Assembly: GCF_000585395.1 (NCBI RefSeq)
Contig: NZ_KK073875.1
Span: forward strand, 5,887,631-5,951,630
Length of the DNA stretch: 64,000 nucleotides
DNA from: Saccharibacillus sacchari DSM 19268
Lineage (GTDB): Bacteria > Bacillota > Bacilli > Paenibacillales > Paenibacillaceae
Direction of reading: 5' to 3'
Shown here: one piece after another, positions 27,001 through 33,039 of the stretch
How positions within the stretch are numbered: the stretch's first letter is position 1
Layout of the letters: every line of letters starts with the position of its first letter
The notes under the pieces: model-generated
Databases searched by the model: none
Seen by the model: the letters and a program-made list of their open reading frames with translations, nothing else
Told to the model about the DNA's origin: nothing
Made by a program: the position numbers and the translations under genes

Positions 27001-27775
27001 TTTCTTCGATATCCTCGGCCATCTGCTGGAACACGAGCGCTACGCTGCCGATCTCGTCCTTAGACTTGACTTTAATGCGGCGAATCGCTTTTAAACGACC
27101 TTTTCCGAAGCTTGAAATCATCATGGAAACGGTATTCAGCCCTCGGGTCACGCTAGGAACGATCCACATCATGATGCCTAATCCCAGAATGAGGCCTACC
27201 GCAAGAAATGCCGTCGTGATCTGCGTGGAACGCGTATAAGCTTCTTTGACCGCATCGACTTCCGACTCGACTTGCAGATCCTGATAGCTCGCCAGTTCGT
27301 TGATGGAACTCAATGCCGCACGCTGCAACTCGATGCCGGCGGAATTCCGATAAGCCAAAGCTTCCGCCGTTTCTCCGTTTTCGAGCAGTTGCATCAAATC
27401 AGCTTCGTACTTGGAGAAGTTTTCCCAACTTGTTCCCACGTTTTGCACGAGACGCCTTTCTTCCGCCGAGCCCGTCTCGGACGTAATCGAGTCCCAATAA
27501 CGTTCCGCGCGTTCTTTGGAATTTTCGATAAACAGCCGGCTTTCCGAGAGATTCGATGACTGCCCGCCTAACAGCTGCCCCGCCAACTCTGTAGCAATGC
27601 CGTTAATCTCGCCTCTCATCCCGCTGCTATAACGAACTTTCAAATAACGCTCCTGATAAACACGGTCGATCTGATCGTTCATGTAGCTCATTCGGTCGTA
27701 GCTCGCTAACGACAACGACAACATAATGAGGAGGAGTGCGGAAAAACCGATGACCAGCTTGGCCTTTATTTTCAT
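24083..27775 (-). CDS. rsbK: large hybrid sensor histidine kinase, probable RsbK
   Basis: A protein of 1230 residues. TM1 (8-25) and TM2 (186-206) flank a helical extracytoplasmic sensor (about 28-185; CHASE3 or four-helix-bundle type). A HAMP domain (about 207-262), a GAF domain (about 285-430) and a Glu/Gln-rich coiled coil (about 435-540) follow. The HisKA box has His552 (NMSHELRTP); the ATPase has [18 protein letters not shown] and GGTGLGL (741). Then come three receivers with Asp892, Asp1014 and Asp1161. The last one is the most canonical (LVDDD...[11 protein letters not shown]...KKP). It begins 1 bp after the RsbY-like gene. B. cereus RsbK has the same two-TM, sensor and GAF layout but fewer receivers, as far as I recall. 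The coiled coil with paired Glu/Gln residues is a plausible target for the neighbouring methyltransferase. Confidence 0.87.
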   Translation of the reverse strand: MKIKAKLVIGFSALLLIMLSLSLASYDRMSYMNDQIDRVYQERYLKVRYSSGMRGEINGIATELAGQLLGGQSSNLSESRLFIENSKERAERYWDSITSETGSAEERRLVQNVGTSWENFSKYEADLMQLLENGETAEALAYRNSAGIELQRAALSSINELASYQDLQVESEVDAVKEAYTRSTQITTAFLAVGLILGLGIMMWIVPSVTRGLNTVSMMISSFGKGRLKAIRRIKVKSKDEIGSVALVFQQMAEDIEEKQAIERAYAEAQNNQAWINSNMARITDVLKGIMSLEKVSQTFVSEFTPVLGAEYGALYLADVKNPNEMSLYGTYAFADRKTSKSKSSFEVGEGLLGQSAADRRIIVLEEASQQYIHIHSALGESRSAQILIHPILAEGELIGVFEIASLTPFNELQRQLLDQLMTNLGVILNNINGRLRVEELLRESQALTEELQCQSEELQTQQEELKRSNESLESQTDALKRSEELLQRQQEELEHFNTELIAKTRALEEQVHETEEKNREVEHARVQLERQTMQLAVSSKYKSEFLANMSHELRTPLNSLLILSQLLAENKQGNLEPKQVEYAQTIYMSGADLLKMIDEILDLSKVDAGKMELNREPVEFDEITTFVANNFSAVAEKKGIDLNIEVDTAHLPSTLLTDGHRLKQVLRNLLSNAFKFTSEGSVTFQVQEAKPEHLPEHLEKKRKFIEFSVIDTGIGIPQDKTDIVFEAFQQVDGTTSRKYGGTGLGLSISRELAKLLGGGIELESEDGRGSRFTLYVPKLTTYASGEDSVDKTNAAMQVLQPDADERLISKRGKPAAVEPIAPKPHRPEIEDDRDSVNPHDKVLLIIEDDPKFAVILRDMARGNGYKAIVEVQGDTGLETARSRMPDAIILDIQLPVIDGWTILSELKSSSETRHIPVHVVSVVDDVKQGLMMGAIAYLKKPADKEGLERAFSSIGSYADKGLKHLLIVEDDDVQRHAIIELIGHDDVAIKAVATGTQALEELQRHHYDCMVLDLMLSDMTGFEMLDRIREDERLRDLPIIIYTGKDLDAKEETKLRQYAESIIVKDVKSPERLLDETTLFLHRVEADLPEDKRKILQKLHNKETLFEGKKILLVDDDVRNVFALSSVLEGYRMDVTFAENGREALEILENHQDFDLILMDMMMPEMDGYEAMRRIRQLPEFERIPIIALTAKAMKEDRSKCIEAGASDYVKKPIQTEQLLSLMRVWLYS

Positions 27776-28939
27776 TTACTCAGCCGCTCCTTCTTTCAAT
27801 GAAATCCATACCAGACATTTGTCGTCGTCTTGCTCGGCATCGGGTTCGCCCACGAAAAACGTCTCTTCCATGCGAGGTTTATCGAAGGCGTGTCCCCCTT
27901 TAAGGTGAGAAACAAGAAATGCCAACTGATCTTCCTGTTCGCCGTCCACTGCTTCAAGCAATCCGTCGGTGTAAAGGACCAGATGGCTTTCGTCTTCGTA
28001 AGAAACGGTTTGCGGTTCCGCATCGATTCGGTCAAACAATCCTACCGGGTGGGAAGAACGCTCCAACTTGACCACTTCTTCGCCGCGGAACAACAGTCCC
28101 GGAGGATGACCCGCGTTTACATAATCGATTCGCTTGAAACGAGTATCGACGACCATGTAAATGGCGGTGAAGTAATACTGAATCAATTGATTTTCGATAT
28201 GCAATTGATTGAAGCGACGGTTCAGCTCCTGAATGACTTTTTCCGGGTCCACATAGGTCACGACCGTATCTTTCAGTACCGAAGCGATAAACATGGTAAA
28301 CAACGACGAAGAGATGCCGTGTCCCATCATATCGAGCAAAATGATGCCGTAGCGCCCGTCTCCCAGCGGATACCACGCATACAAGTCTCCGGCCAACTCG
28401 AACGAAGGTTTGTACAGAGCATCGATTCCGATATTCTGGTCGTTGACGGGAAGGCTTAATACGGCGTTTTGAACCATTGCCGCAAGCTTGAGCTCGTCTT
28501 GAATACGCTGATCGCGCTCCTTGTGCCAGTCTTTTTCCTGCTTCAGACGCAAAGCAAGACGAATGCGGGCCATCAGCTCAACTTTATTGATGGGTTTGGT
28601 CACATAGTCGCCTGCCCCGGCATCGAGAGCTTCGGCCAACTTTTTGGAATCGCCTACGGCGGTCACCATAATAATAGGAATATCGCGCAAGTGCTCATAC
28701 GTTTGAACAATACGGCAAGCTTCGATTCCGTCCATCTCCGGCATCATCATGTCCAGCAAAATCAGATCGATGTCCGAATGTTTCGTTTTCACTTGCGGGT
28801 CGAGATCGGCTACTCCAAGAATGGCGAACATTTCCCGGGCGGAAGCCGCAATCTCGATGTTTCGATATTCTTCTTTTTTCAAAATTTCGCGAATAATAAT
28901 GACATTGGTAGGATTGTCGTCGACAACTAGAATCTTCAT
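27776..28939 (-). CDS. rsbY: receiver-PP2C phosphatase, probable RsbY (RsbU/RsbP class)
   Basis: A protein of 387 residues. The N-terminal receiver has Asp63 ([11 protein letters not shown]), Thr92/Ala93 (MVTAVGD) and Lys117. A coiled-coil linker (about 128-150) precedes a SpoIIE-type PP2C domain with the metal motifs FELAGDLY, LLDMMGHGISSS, LYTDGLLEA and the C-terminal EQDDDKC. This architecture is that of B. cereus RsbY, which dephosphorylates RsbV-P when its receiver is phosphorylated by RsbK. It is the first gene of a likely operon with the kinase, methyltransferase and second kinase. AGAGGGAGAGG lies just before the ATG. Confidence 0.9.
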   Translation of the reverse strand: MKILVVDDNPTNVIIIREILKKEEYRNIEIAASAREMFAILGVADLDPQVKTKHSDIDLILLDMMMPEMDGIEACRIVQTYEHLRDIPIIMVTAVGDSKKLAEALDAGAGDYVTKPINKVELMARIRLALRLKQEKDWHKERDQRIQDELKLAAMVQNAVLSLPVNDQNIGIDALYKPSFELAGDLYAWYPLGDGRYGIILLDMMGHGISSSLFTMFIASVLKDTVVTYVDPEKVIQELNRRFNQLHIENQLIQYYFTAIYMVVDTRFKRIDYVNAGHPPGLLFRGEEVVKLERSSHPVGLFDRIDAEPQTVSYEDESHLVLYTDGLLEAVDGEQEDQLAFLVSHLKGGHAFDKPRMEETFFVGEPDAEQDDDKCLVWISLKEGAAE

Positions 28940-29033
28940 AATCCTCTCCCTCTTGCGTTAACCGCTTTATAATACTGGATCTCTAACCTTATCCAACCTG
29001 TTTATCAACATCTTGTAAAAGATTCCACAAACA

Positions 29034-29073
29034 TAGATAAGGAATGGGACGCAAGGTTCCCATTCCTTATCTA
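29034..29073. terminator. perfect 16-bp inverted repeat between the YflT-like gene and the RsbY-like gene
   Basis: TAGATAAGGAATGGGA (29034-29049) and its exact complement (29058-29073) flank an 8-nt loop. The T-run after the stem is weak on both strands, so it may be a factor-independent terminator of low strength, an RNA-stability element or a protein-binding palindrome. It lies about 95 bp upstream of the RsbY-like gene. Confidence 0.5.
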
Positions 29074-29126
29074 TACCTCGAATCCGCCAAAAGGCGGCAA
29101 ATCGATAAGGGAGGCGCTCCCGTCCT

Positions 29127-29474
29127 TCAGATCGCCGGTGTCAGAGCGACAACCAAAACCTTCCCCGTCTCAAGTTGTTCTTCATAATACGCAGATTCCT
29201 CTTCGGAAAAACCCATGCCGGCAATGCGTTCACGCAATTCTTCTGCACTGGATCTGAAGATTTGCGTTCCTTTCAGATCAGGCTCGTTCGAATGGGAAAG
29301 AATAGGCTGGACTCCTGCGGCTTCAGCCGTCAGTTCCGTATGACCGTCGTCATACGCAAGGACAAACAATTGATCGCCGGTATAACCCGTCATTCGAAGT
29401 TCACGAATCGTTTCGACCGCTTGAATGCCGTTTTCTACAATTTTCGCATAAGCCTTGGCATTGGCAGCATCCAT
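29127..29474 (-). CDS. general stress protein, YflT/GSP17M-like
   Basis: A protein of 115 residues of the heat-induced stress protein (YflT) family. KIVENGIQAVETIRELRMTGYTGDQLFVLAYDD is the typical start, and RIAGMGFSEEESAYYEEQLETGKVLVVA the typical C-terminal half. In B. subtilis yflT and gsp17M belong to the sigma-B regulon. A sequence fitting a sigma-B promoter lies 53 bp upstream (29527-29551). The biochemical role is unknown. Confidence 0.88.
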   Translation of the reverse strand: MDAANAKAYAKIVENGIQAVETIRELRMTGYTGDQLFVLAYDDGHTELTAEAAGVQPILSHSNEPDLKGTQIFRSSAEELRERIAGMGFSEEESAYYEEQLETGKVLVVALTPAI

Positions 29475-29526
29475 AATTTACGCGCGCTCCTTTGCAAATA
29501 GCCATAAAACGGGCACAAACAGTTAT

Positions 29527-29551
29527 TTACCCGCATAGCCGGAGTTTGAAT
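29527..29551 (-). promoter_or_regulatory. candidate sigma-B promoter of the YflT-like gene
   Basis: On the minus strand ATTCAA (29546-29551) is followed after 13 nt by GGGTAA (29527-29532). The -10 is a full consensus match; the -35 matches at four of six positions. Confidence 0.6.
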
Positions 29552-29555
29552 CATG

Positions 29556-30089
29556 TTATACCGAAGTATTATCAAATAAATCAACACTGCGAACTTCGCC
29601 GCTTAGAGGATCGATAAATACTTTGATTGCCTGTCCGTCATGTTCATAACCGAAGCCGTCATCTGCGGTGAAATCGGGCATGCCCAGTTGTTCCCGAATT
29701 TGATCCGCATCCATCGGCAGTTCGCGGCCGTTAAGATTAAAATGACCCGTACTGCCCGGCACCGATACGTAGTAAATCCAATCTTCATAAGCTCCGACTT
29801 TCACATTCCCGTAATTGTGTTCGTCTCCGGCCATATAGGCGGAAGTTTTGTCGGAAGCCTCGCCGTACAGGCGATCTGCATCTTGGATACGGTCTTGAAG
29901 AGTGAGTCCATTCAGCGTCTCCAAACCTGATTGGGACGGATAGGCAGAAACCGAAAGTGGTTCGGAAGCCGTAAAAGCGGATGTAACAATCGTCGGCGCG
30001 TTCACCGCAGCCGCGGCATGAGAAGGAGCAAGGTCCGGCGTCGAAAAAGAAGATAACATTCCGGTTAGCAGCATCATGATCGTAAACAT
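29556..30089 (-). CDS. secreted protein of unknown function with a PepSY-like tail
   Basis: A protein of 177 residues. The start at the ATG at 30089 is preferred, with AAAGGATG 9 nt upstream. A hydrophobic N-terminus (MFTIMMLLTGMLSSF) is followed by an Ala-rich cleavage-like stretch (APSHAAAAVNAP), indicating export. The mature part contains DWIYYVSVPGSTGHFNLNGREL and ends with QAIKVFIDPLSGEVRSVDLFD, which resembles PepSY-type inhibitory domains. I do not recognise a family with known function. A candidate sigma-B promoter (GTTTGT-N13-GCGTAA) lies 47 bp upstream, which would place it in the stress regulon. Confidence 0.68.
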   Translation of the reverse strand: MFTIMMLLTGMLSSFSTPDLAPSHAAAAVNAPTIVTSAFTASEPLSVSAYPSQSGLETLNGLTLQDRIQDADRLYGEASDKTSAYMAGDEHNYGNVKVGAYEDWIYYVSVPGSTGHFNLNGRELPMDADQIREQLGMPDFTADDGFGYEHDGQAIKVFIDPLSGEVRSVDLFDNTSV

Positions 30090-30135
30090 TGTTCTCATCC
30101 TTTCGTTTCGCTTCAAGGACTCCGGCAGCCTAACT

Positions 30136-30160
30136 TTACGCGGTCCAGTGACGCACAAAC
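30136..30160 (-). promoter_or_regulatory. candidate sigma-B promoter of the secreted-protein gene
   Basis: On the minus strand GTTTGT (30155-30160), 13 nt, GCGTAA (30136-30141): one mismatch from the GGGTAA -10. Confidence 0.42.
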
Positions 30161-30196
30161 GACGATTGTTCCTTTTTTAAATGGAATTACGCAAGC

Positions 30197-30718
30197 TTAA
30201 CGGCGGAATTTCTGCCATACCGCGGCGCCTGTGTCGATCCATTTCACAACCTTTTGTACGCCTACGCCTTCTCCGCTGCGCCCTTCCGTTCCATAGGTCG
30301 CTTTATAGCTTTGGACTGCCGGGCTTTCTTCGGATTCCGGAAGCAATGCCGCGCCTCCGTTTTCCCGTTTTTGCTTTTCTTTGTTTTCGCGATGGTGTTT
30401 GGCTTTTTCGATCATGCGATGCGAATATTGTTGGCTGACCAGAGTAACTTCATTCAGAAGCTGCCCCAGGTTTTTAACCGATTCCATGACCGGATCCAAC
30501 TGCTTCAGCTTGTGGTTCGCGTCCAACGTAATATCGTTGGTATGACGAATGATCTGCTTCACTTCGTAAGTCAACTCGTCCATCGTTTTCTGTACTTCTT
30601 TCAACGTCTGCGCCGTATTTTCCAGCGTCTTGGTTCCGGCCTGCAGTGTTTTGATCAAGAAAATGACAAGCACCGCAAAAGCCACCGCTACAATCACCAA
30701 AGCCCATTGCCAAACCAC
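30197..30718 (-). CDS. DUF948 family membrane-anchored coiled-coil protein
   Basis: A protein of 173 residues. One N-terminal membrane helix (ALVIVAVAFAVLVIFLIKTL) is followed by a long heptad-bearing helix (LENTAQTLKEVQKTMDELTYEVKQI and on), typical of DUF948 general-stress proteins such as B. subtilis YtxG. The C-terminal third is charged and disordered. The start is GTG with GAGG 8 nt upstream. A clear sigma-B-type promoter lies 72 bp upstream. YtxG and YtxH form a sigma-B operon in B. subtilis; here the YtxH-like gene lies 12 kb away. Confidence 0.85.
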   Translation of the reverse strand: MVWQWALVIVAVAFAVLVIFLIKTLQAGTKTLENTAQTLKEVQKTMDELTYEVKQIIRHTNDITLDANHKLKQLDPVMESVKNLGQLLNEVTLVSQQYSHRMIEKAKHHRENKEKQKRENGGAALLPESEESPAVQSYKATYGTEGRSGEGVGVQKVVKWIDTGAAVWQKFRR

Positions 30719-30789
30719 ATGTAAAACCTCGCTTTCTCTACACCCATTATTTTGTTTGCCTTCGAAACTTCTCTTGCTTTACTGCATAG

Positions 30790-30815
30790 TTACCCTGAGC
30801 TTTTTTGCACGAAAC
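30790..30815 (-). promoter_or_regulatory. sigma-B-type promoter of the DUF948 gene
   Basis: On the minus strand GTTTCG (30810-30815), 14 nt, GGGTAA (30790-30795): a very close match to the B. subtilis sigma-B consensus, 72 bp before the GTG start. Confidence 0.75.
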
Positions 30816-31000
30816 AAAAGAGAAAATGCATGCGTTACCATACGAGTAAGCATTGTTTCAATATGAAAACGCCAGGTTAATTGGAGTCTACGAGACAACG
30901 GAAACGAAAGCCGAACACGTAACGAATTCCTTCTATTATTAATATAATGCCAAGGATATTCAAAACTTCTTTGCTCCTTTCGATCCCGTCGGGAAAGAAA

Positions 31001-31026
31001 GTTTGCTATGAAGGCGCGTAGGGTAT
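31001..31026 (+). promoter_or_regulatory. sigma-B-type promoter of the DUF1328 gene
   Basis: GTTTGC (31001-31006), 14 nt, GGGTAT (31021-31026): a very close match to the sigma-B consensus, 74 bp before the ATG. Confidence 0.75.
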
Positions 31027-31099
31027 TCGTTTCTGCATCGGCTTTAATTGATTCGTGGCGTTTCATGTTTTTAAAATTTGAAAAAGGAAGGTGACACTC

Positions 31100-31276
31100 A
31101 TGTTGAAATGGTCTTTGGTGTTGCTTGTCATCGCGGTCGTGCTGGGAATTTTCGGATTCGTCGGCATTATCGAAGCGGCAGCAGCGATTTTCAAAGTTTT
31201 GTTCTGGGTATTTTTGGCTCTGTTCGTTATTTCTTTGTTCTTCGGCCGCGGACGATCTGGACGATCTACCCGGTAA
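31100..31276 (+). CDS. DUF1328 family small membrane protein (YtjA-like)
   Basis: A protein of 58 residues with two membrane helices (MLKWSLVLLVIAVVLGIFGF and AAAIFKVLFWVFLALFVISLFF) and a basic tail, matching DUF1328/YtjA. Its function is unknown; relatives are often stress-induced. GGAAGG lies 8 nt before the ATG at 31100; the GTG at 31091 overlaps the ribosome site region and is less likely. A sigma-B-type promoter precedes it and a terminator follows. Confidence 0.85.
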   Translation: MLKWSLVLLVIAVVLGIFGFVGIIEAAAAIFKVLFWVFLALFVISLFFGRGRSGRSTR

Positions 31277-31304
31277 CCAACGAAAACAAGGTTTTGTTTC
31301 CTAG

Positions 31305-31329
31305 CCGCTCCTTCGGGGGCGGTTTTTTA
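31305..31329 (+). terminator. terminator after the DUF1328 gene
   Basis: CCGCTCC-TTCG-GGGGCGG followed by six T residues and more A/T. Confidence 0.8.
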
Positions 31330-31574
31330 TTTTTATTTTCACTCCTTTTTTATGTAAGCTTGCGAATAATAGTTGCTTGAAAAAGAAGCGAGCAACCATT
31401 GCTGCTACAACGATTATAGCAACTTTACGTAGTTTGACCTAATCTCTTACTTCTATGAGACAAGTTACGATTCTGTTATTTTTTTTAGCAAGGTTGGTTC
31501 ATTACTCAAACTAGGGTTTATTTTTATAGCAGGACGGAGCAAACAAGCTCCCAAACAAAGAGGAGGACTACCTT

Positions 31575-32405
31575 ATGAAAAAATTATTCACTACACTTAC
31601 GGCATCGGCTCTGCTGATGGGCAGCTTGGCAACAGCAGCTTCGGCAGCTGAAGTAACACCTGCACCGACAGAACCGGCACCAGGCACGACTACAGCGACA
31701 GAAACGACTCCTGACGCAGTTTCCGGTTCTGTAACTTCTACTGTAAGCGATTCGAATTTCATCGGAAACAACCGCGGATTTTCGATTCCTAGACCTACAG
31801 GCTGGGACGGTAGCGTAAACACTCAAGAATACACTGCAGCTCAACTGCAAACAATGGGCGAAAACGGCGTTTATCTCGTCAACTTTACATATACCCCTGA
31901 GACTGCCGATGCGAACGGCATGAAGACTCCGGTCACTTTCGCTTCGATTCGCGGGTATGACAAAGCGGCTTGGGACGCAATGCCGAACAAAGATCAAATG
32001 GGTACGCAACTGAACGATAACGGAAACGTTATTTATGTCTTGAAGCCGGTTACCGAAGCTCAATTCAGCAATGCTGCTGACTTGGAACGTTTCAACGCTC
32101 TGGCTCAAGGCCTGACGAACACAACGTCCGGTTTTACTACCAACGTTCCTACTGCTCCTTCGACTACAACGATTCAAGGCGGGATTCCAGTAACTAACGA
32201 TCCAGCTAAAATCTCGACAAACCCGACTCCGAACATCGAGTTGACCAGCATGACGCCGTTCTACAAATCCCCAGGCGGCACGATGATCGGTTACCTCGGA
32301 CCGCAAAAGCTTGATACGACGGGCAATGGTCAAACCGACCCTGCCAGCGGCCAATGGGTAGAAATCTACACTTGGATGGGTCTGGCTTGGATCGTAGTCG
32401 AGTAA
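31575..32405 (+). CDS. secreted protein with C-terminal bacterial SH3-like domain
   Basis: A protein of 276 residues with a classical signal peptide (MKKLFTTLTASALLMGSLATAASA, cleavage expected near 24). A Thr/Pro/Glu-rich linker (25-60) is followed by a domain with FIGNNRGFSIPRPTGWDG that I do not recognise. The C-terminal 50 residues (TPFYKSPGGTMIGYLGPQ to WVEIYTWMGLAWIVVE) look like a bacterial SH3 domain, which often binds cell wall. GAGGAGG precedes the ATG. It stands alone with a good terminator. A cell-wall or extracellular role is inferred; no enzymatic motif is seen. Confidence 0.8.
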   Translation: MKKLFTTLTASALLMGSLATAASAAEVTPAPTEPAPGTTTATETTPDAVSGSVTSTVSDSNFIGNNRGFSIPRPTGWDGSVNTQEYTAAQLQTMGENGVYLVNFTYTPETADANGMKTPVTFASIRGYDKAAWDAMPNKDQMGTQLNDNGNVIYVLKPVTEAQFSNAADLERFNALAQGLTNTTSGFTTNVPTAPSTTTIQGGIPVTNDPAKISTNPTPNIELTSMTPFYKSPGGTMIGYLGPQKLDTTGNGQTDPASGQWVEIYTWMGLAWIVVE

Positions 32406-32440
32406 TCGATTTCTTTCCTAACAAAACTTCCACATCAAGA

Positions 32441-32474
32441 AGCTCTGGCATTTGCCAGAGCTTTTCTTTTTTTC
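32441..32474 (+). terminator. terminator after the secreted SH3-like protein gene
   Basis: AGCTCTGGCA-TTT-GCCAGAGCT is followed by TTTCTTTTTTTC. Confidence 0.85.
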
Positions 32475-32582
32475 ATCTTGTCCCGTCGGGTGAAAGCGGA
32501 TAATATAAAGAAGAAATCCGCAGTCGCACGGCATTCGTTTAGGGATGTCGGATCAGACTGCGCTAGCGAGGAGGAGTTCCGC

Positions 32583-32765
32583 ATGACCGAAGAAAAAGGA
32601 ACCCGTAAAGTCGATCTAGCCGAAGCGATTCGCAATAAGCTGGAGCAAAAGAAGCAACAAAACGGTTCAAACAAAGGCGGCTTCCATGGTAACGAAACCA
32701 AAAAGCTGACAACCCAAAACAACAAAAAAGTTAATAATCAACGCCGCCGTACCGGAGGATCTTAA
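32583..32765 (+). CDS. small basic hypothetical protein
   Basis: A protein of 60 residues. MTEEKGTRKVDLAEAIRNKLEQKKQQ forms a likely helix, followed by a Gly/Asn/Lys/Arg-rich basic tail (NKKVNNQRRRTGGS). The ATG at 32583 has GAGGAGGAG at good spacing, which supports a real gene. Basic Asn/Gly-rich tails are seen in small nucleic-acid-binding or spore-associated proteins, but no family is recognised. Confidence 0.62.
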   Translation: MTEEKGTRKVDLAEAIRNKLEQKKQQNGSNKGGFHGNETKKLTTQNNKKVNNQRRRTGGS

Positions 32766-32790
32766 ACCGACCTTTCGCGTAAGCAGCAGC

Positions 32791-32828
32791 AAAAGCCCGA
32801 TATCGGCATATGCCGATATCGGGCTTTT
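32791..32828 (+). terminator. perfect-palindrome terminator
   Basis: AAAAGCCCGATATCGGCAT and its exact complement form a 38-bp palindrome without a loop, followed by T residues on the plus strand. Confidence 0.8.
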
Positions 32829-32844
32829 TCAGTATTCACGTCCA

Positions 32845-32935
32845 AGGCGTGTCTTCAACCCTCGATGGAAGCAGGTTTTACCGAATTTCAGCAGATTTGA
32901 AGACACGCCCTAAAGTCGAGAAAGTGCAGCCAATC
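32845..32935. repeat. inverted repeat E3 with GGCGTGTCTTCAA ends
   Basis: GGCGTGTCTTCAA (32846-32858) and TTGAAGACACGCC (32897-32909) are perfect 13-bp inverted repeats 38 bp apart. The sequence just outside, ACACGCCCTAAAGTCGAGAAAG, is shared in module form with one arm of E1 (10.44-10.67 kb). No gene is seen. It is probably a remnant of a small mobile element. Confidence 0.6.
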
Positions 32936-32971
32936 CGACTTCTGCATTTTTTAATACGCGCGAAAACAAAA

Positions 32972-33017
32972 AAAGCCGCCCGGACGACAGGATATACTCC
33001 TTGTCCAAGGCAGCTTT
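32972..33017 (-). terminator. terminator of the ABC-F gene
   Basis: On the minus strand AAGCTGCCTTGGAC and GTCCGGGCGGCTT form a long imperfect stem followed by TTTTTTTG, about 25 bp after the ABC-F stop. Confidence 0.75.
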
Positions 33018-33039
33018 CGACGTTATTGAAGTCAACAAT

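Larger units (their letters stand above)
30719..31099. other. divergent intergenic region carrying two sigma-B-type promoters
   Basis: This 380-bp region separates the DUF948 gene (minus) from the DUF1328 gene (plus). It holds one sigma-B-like promoter for each direction. No gene is seen between them. Confidence 0.6.
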
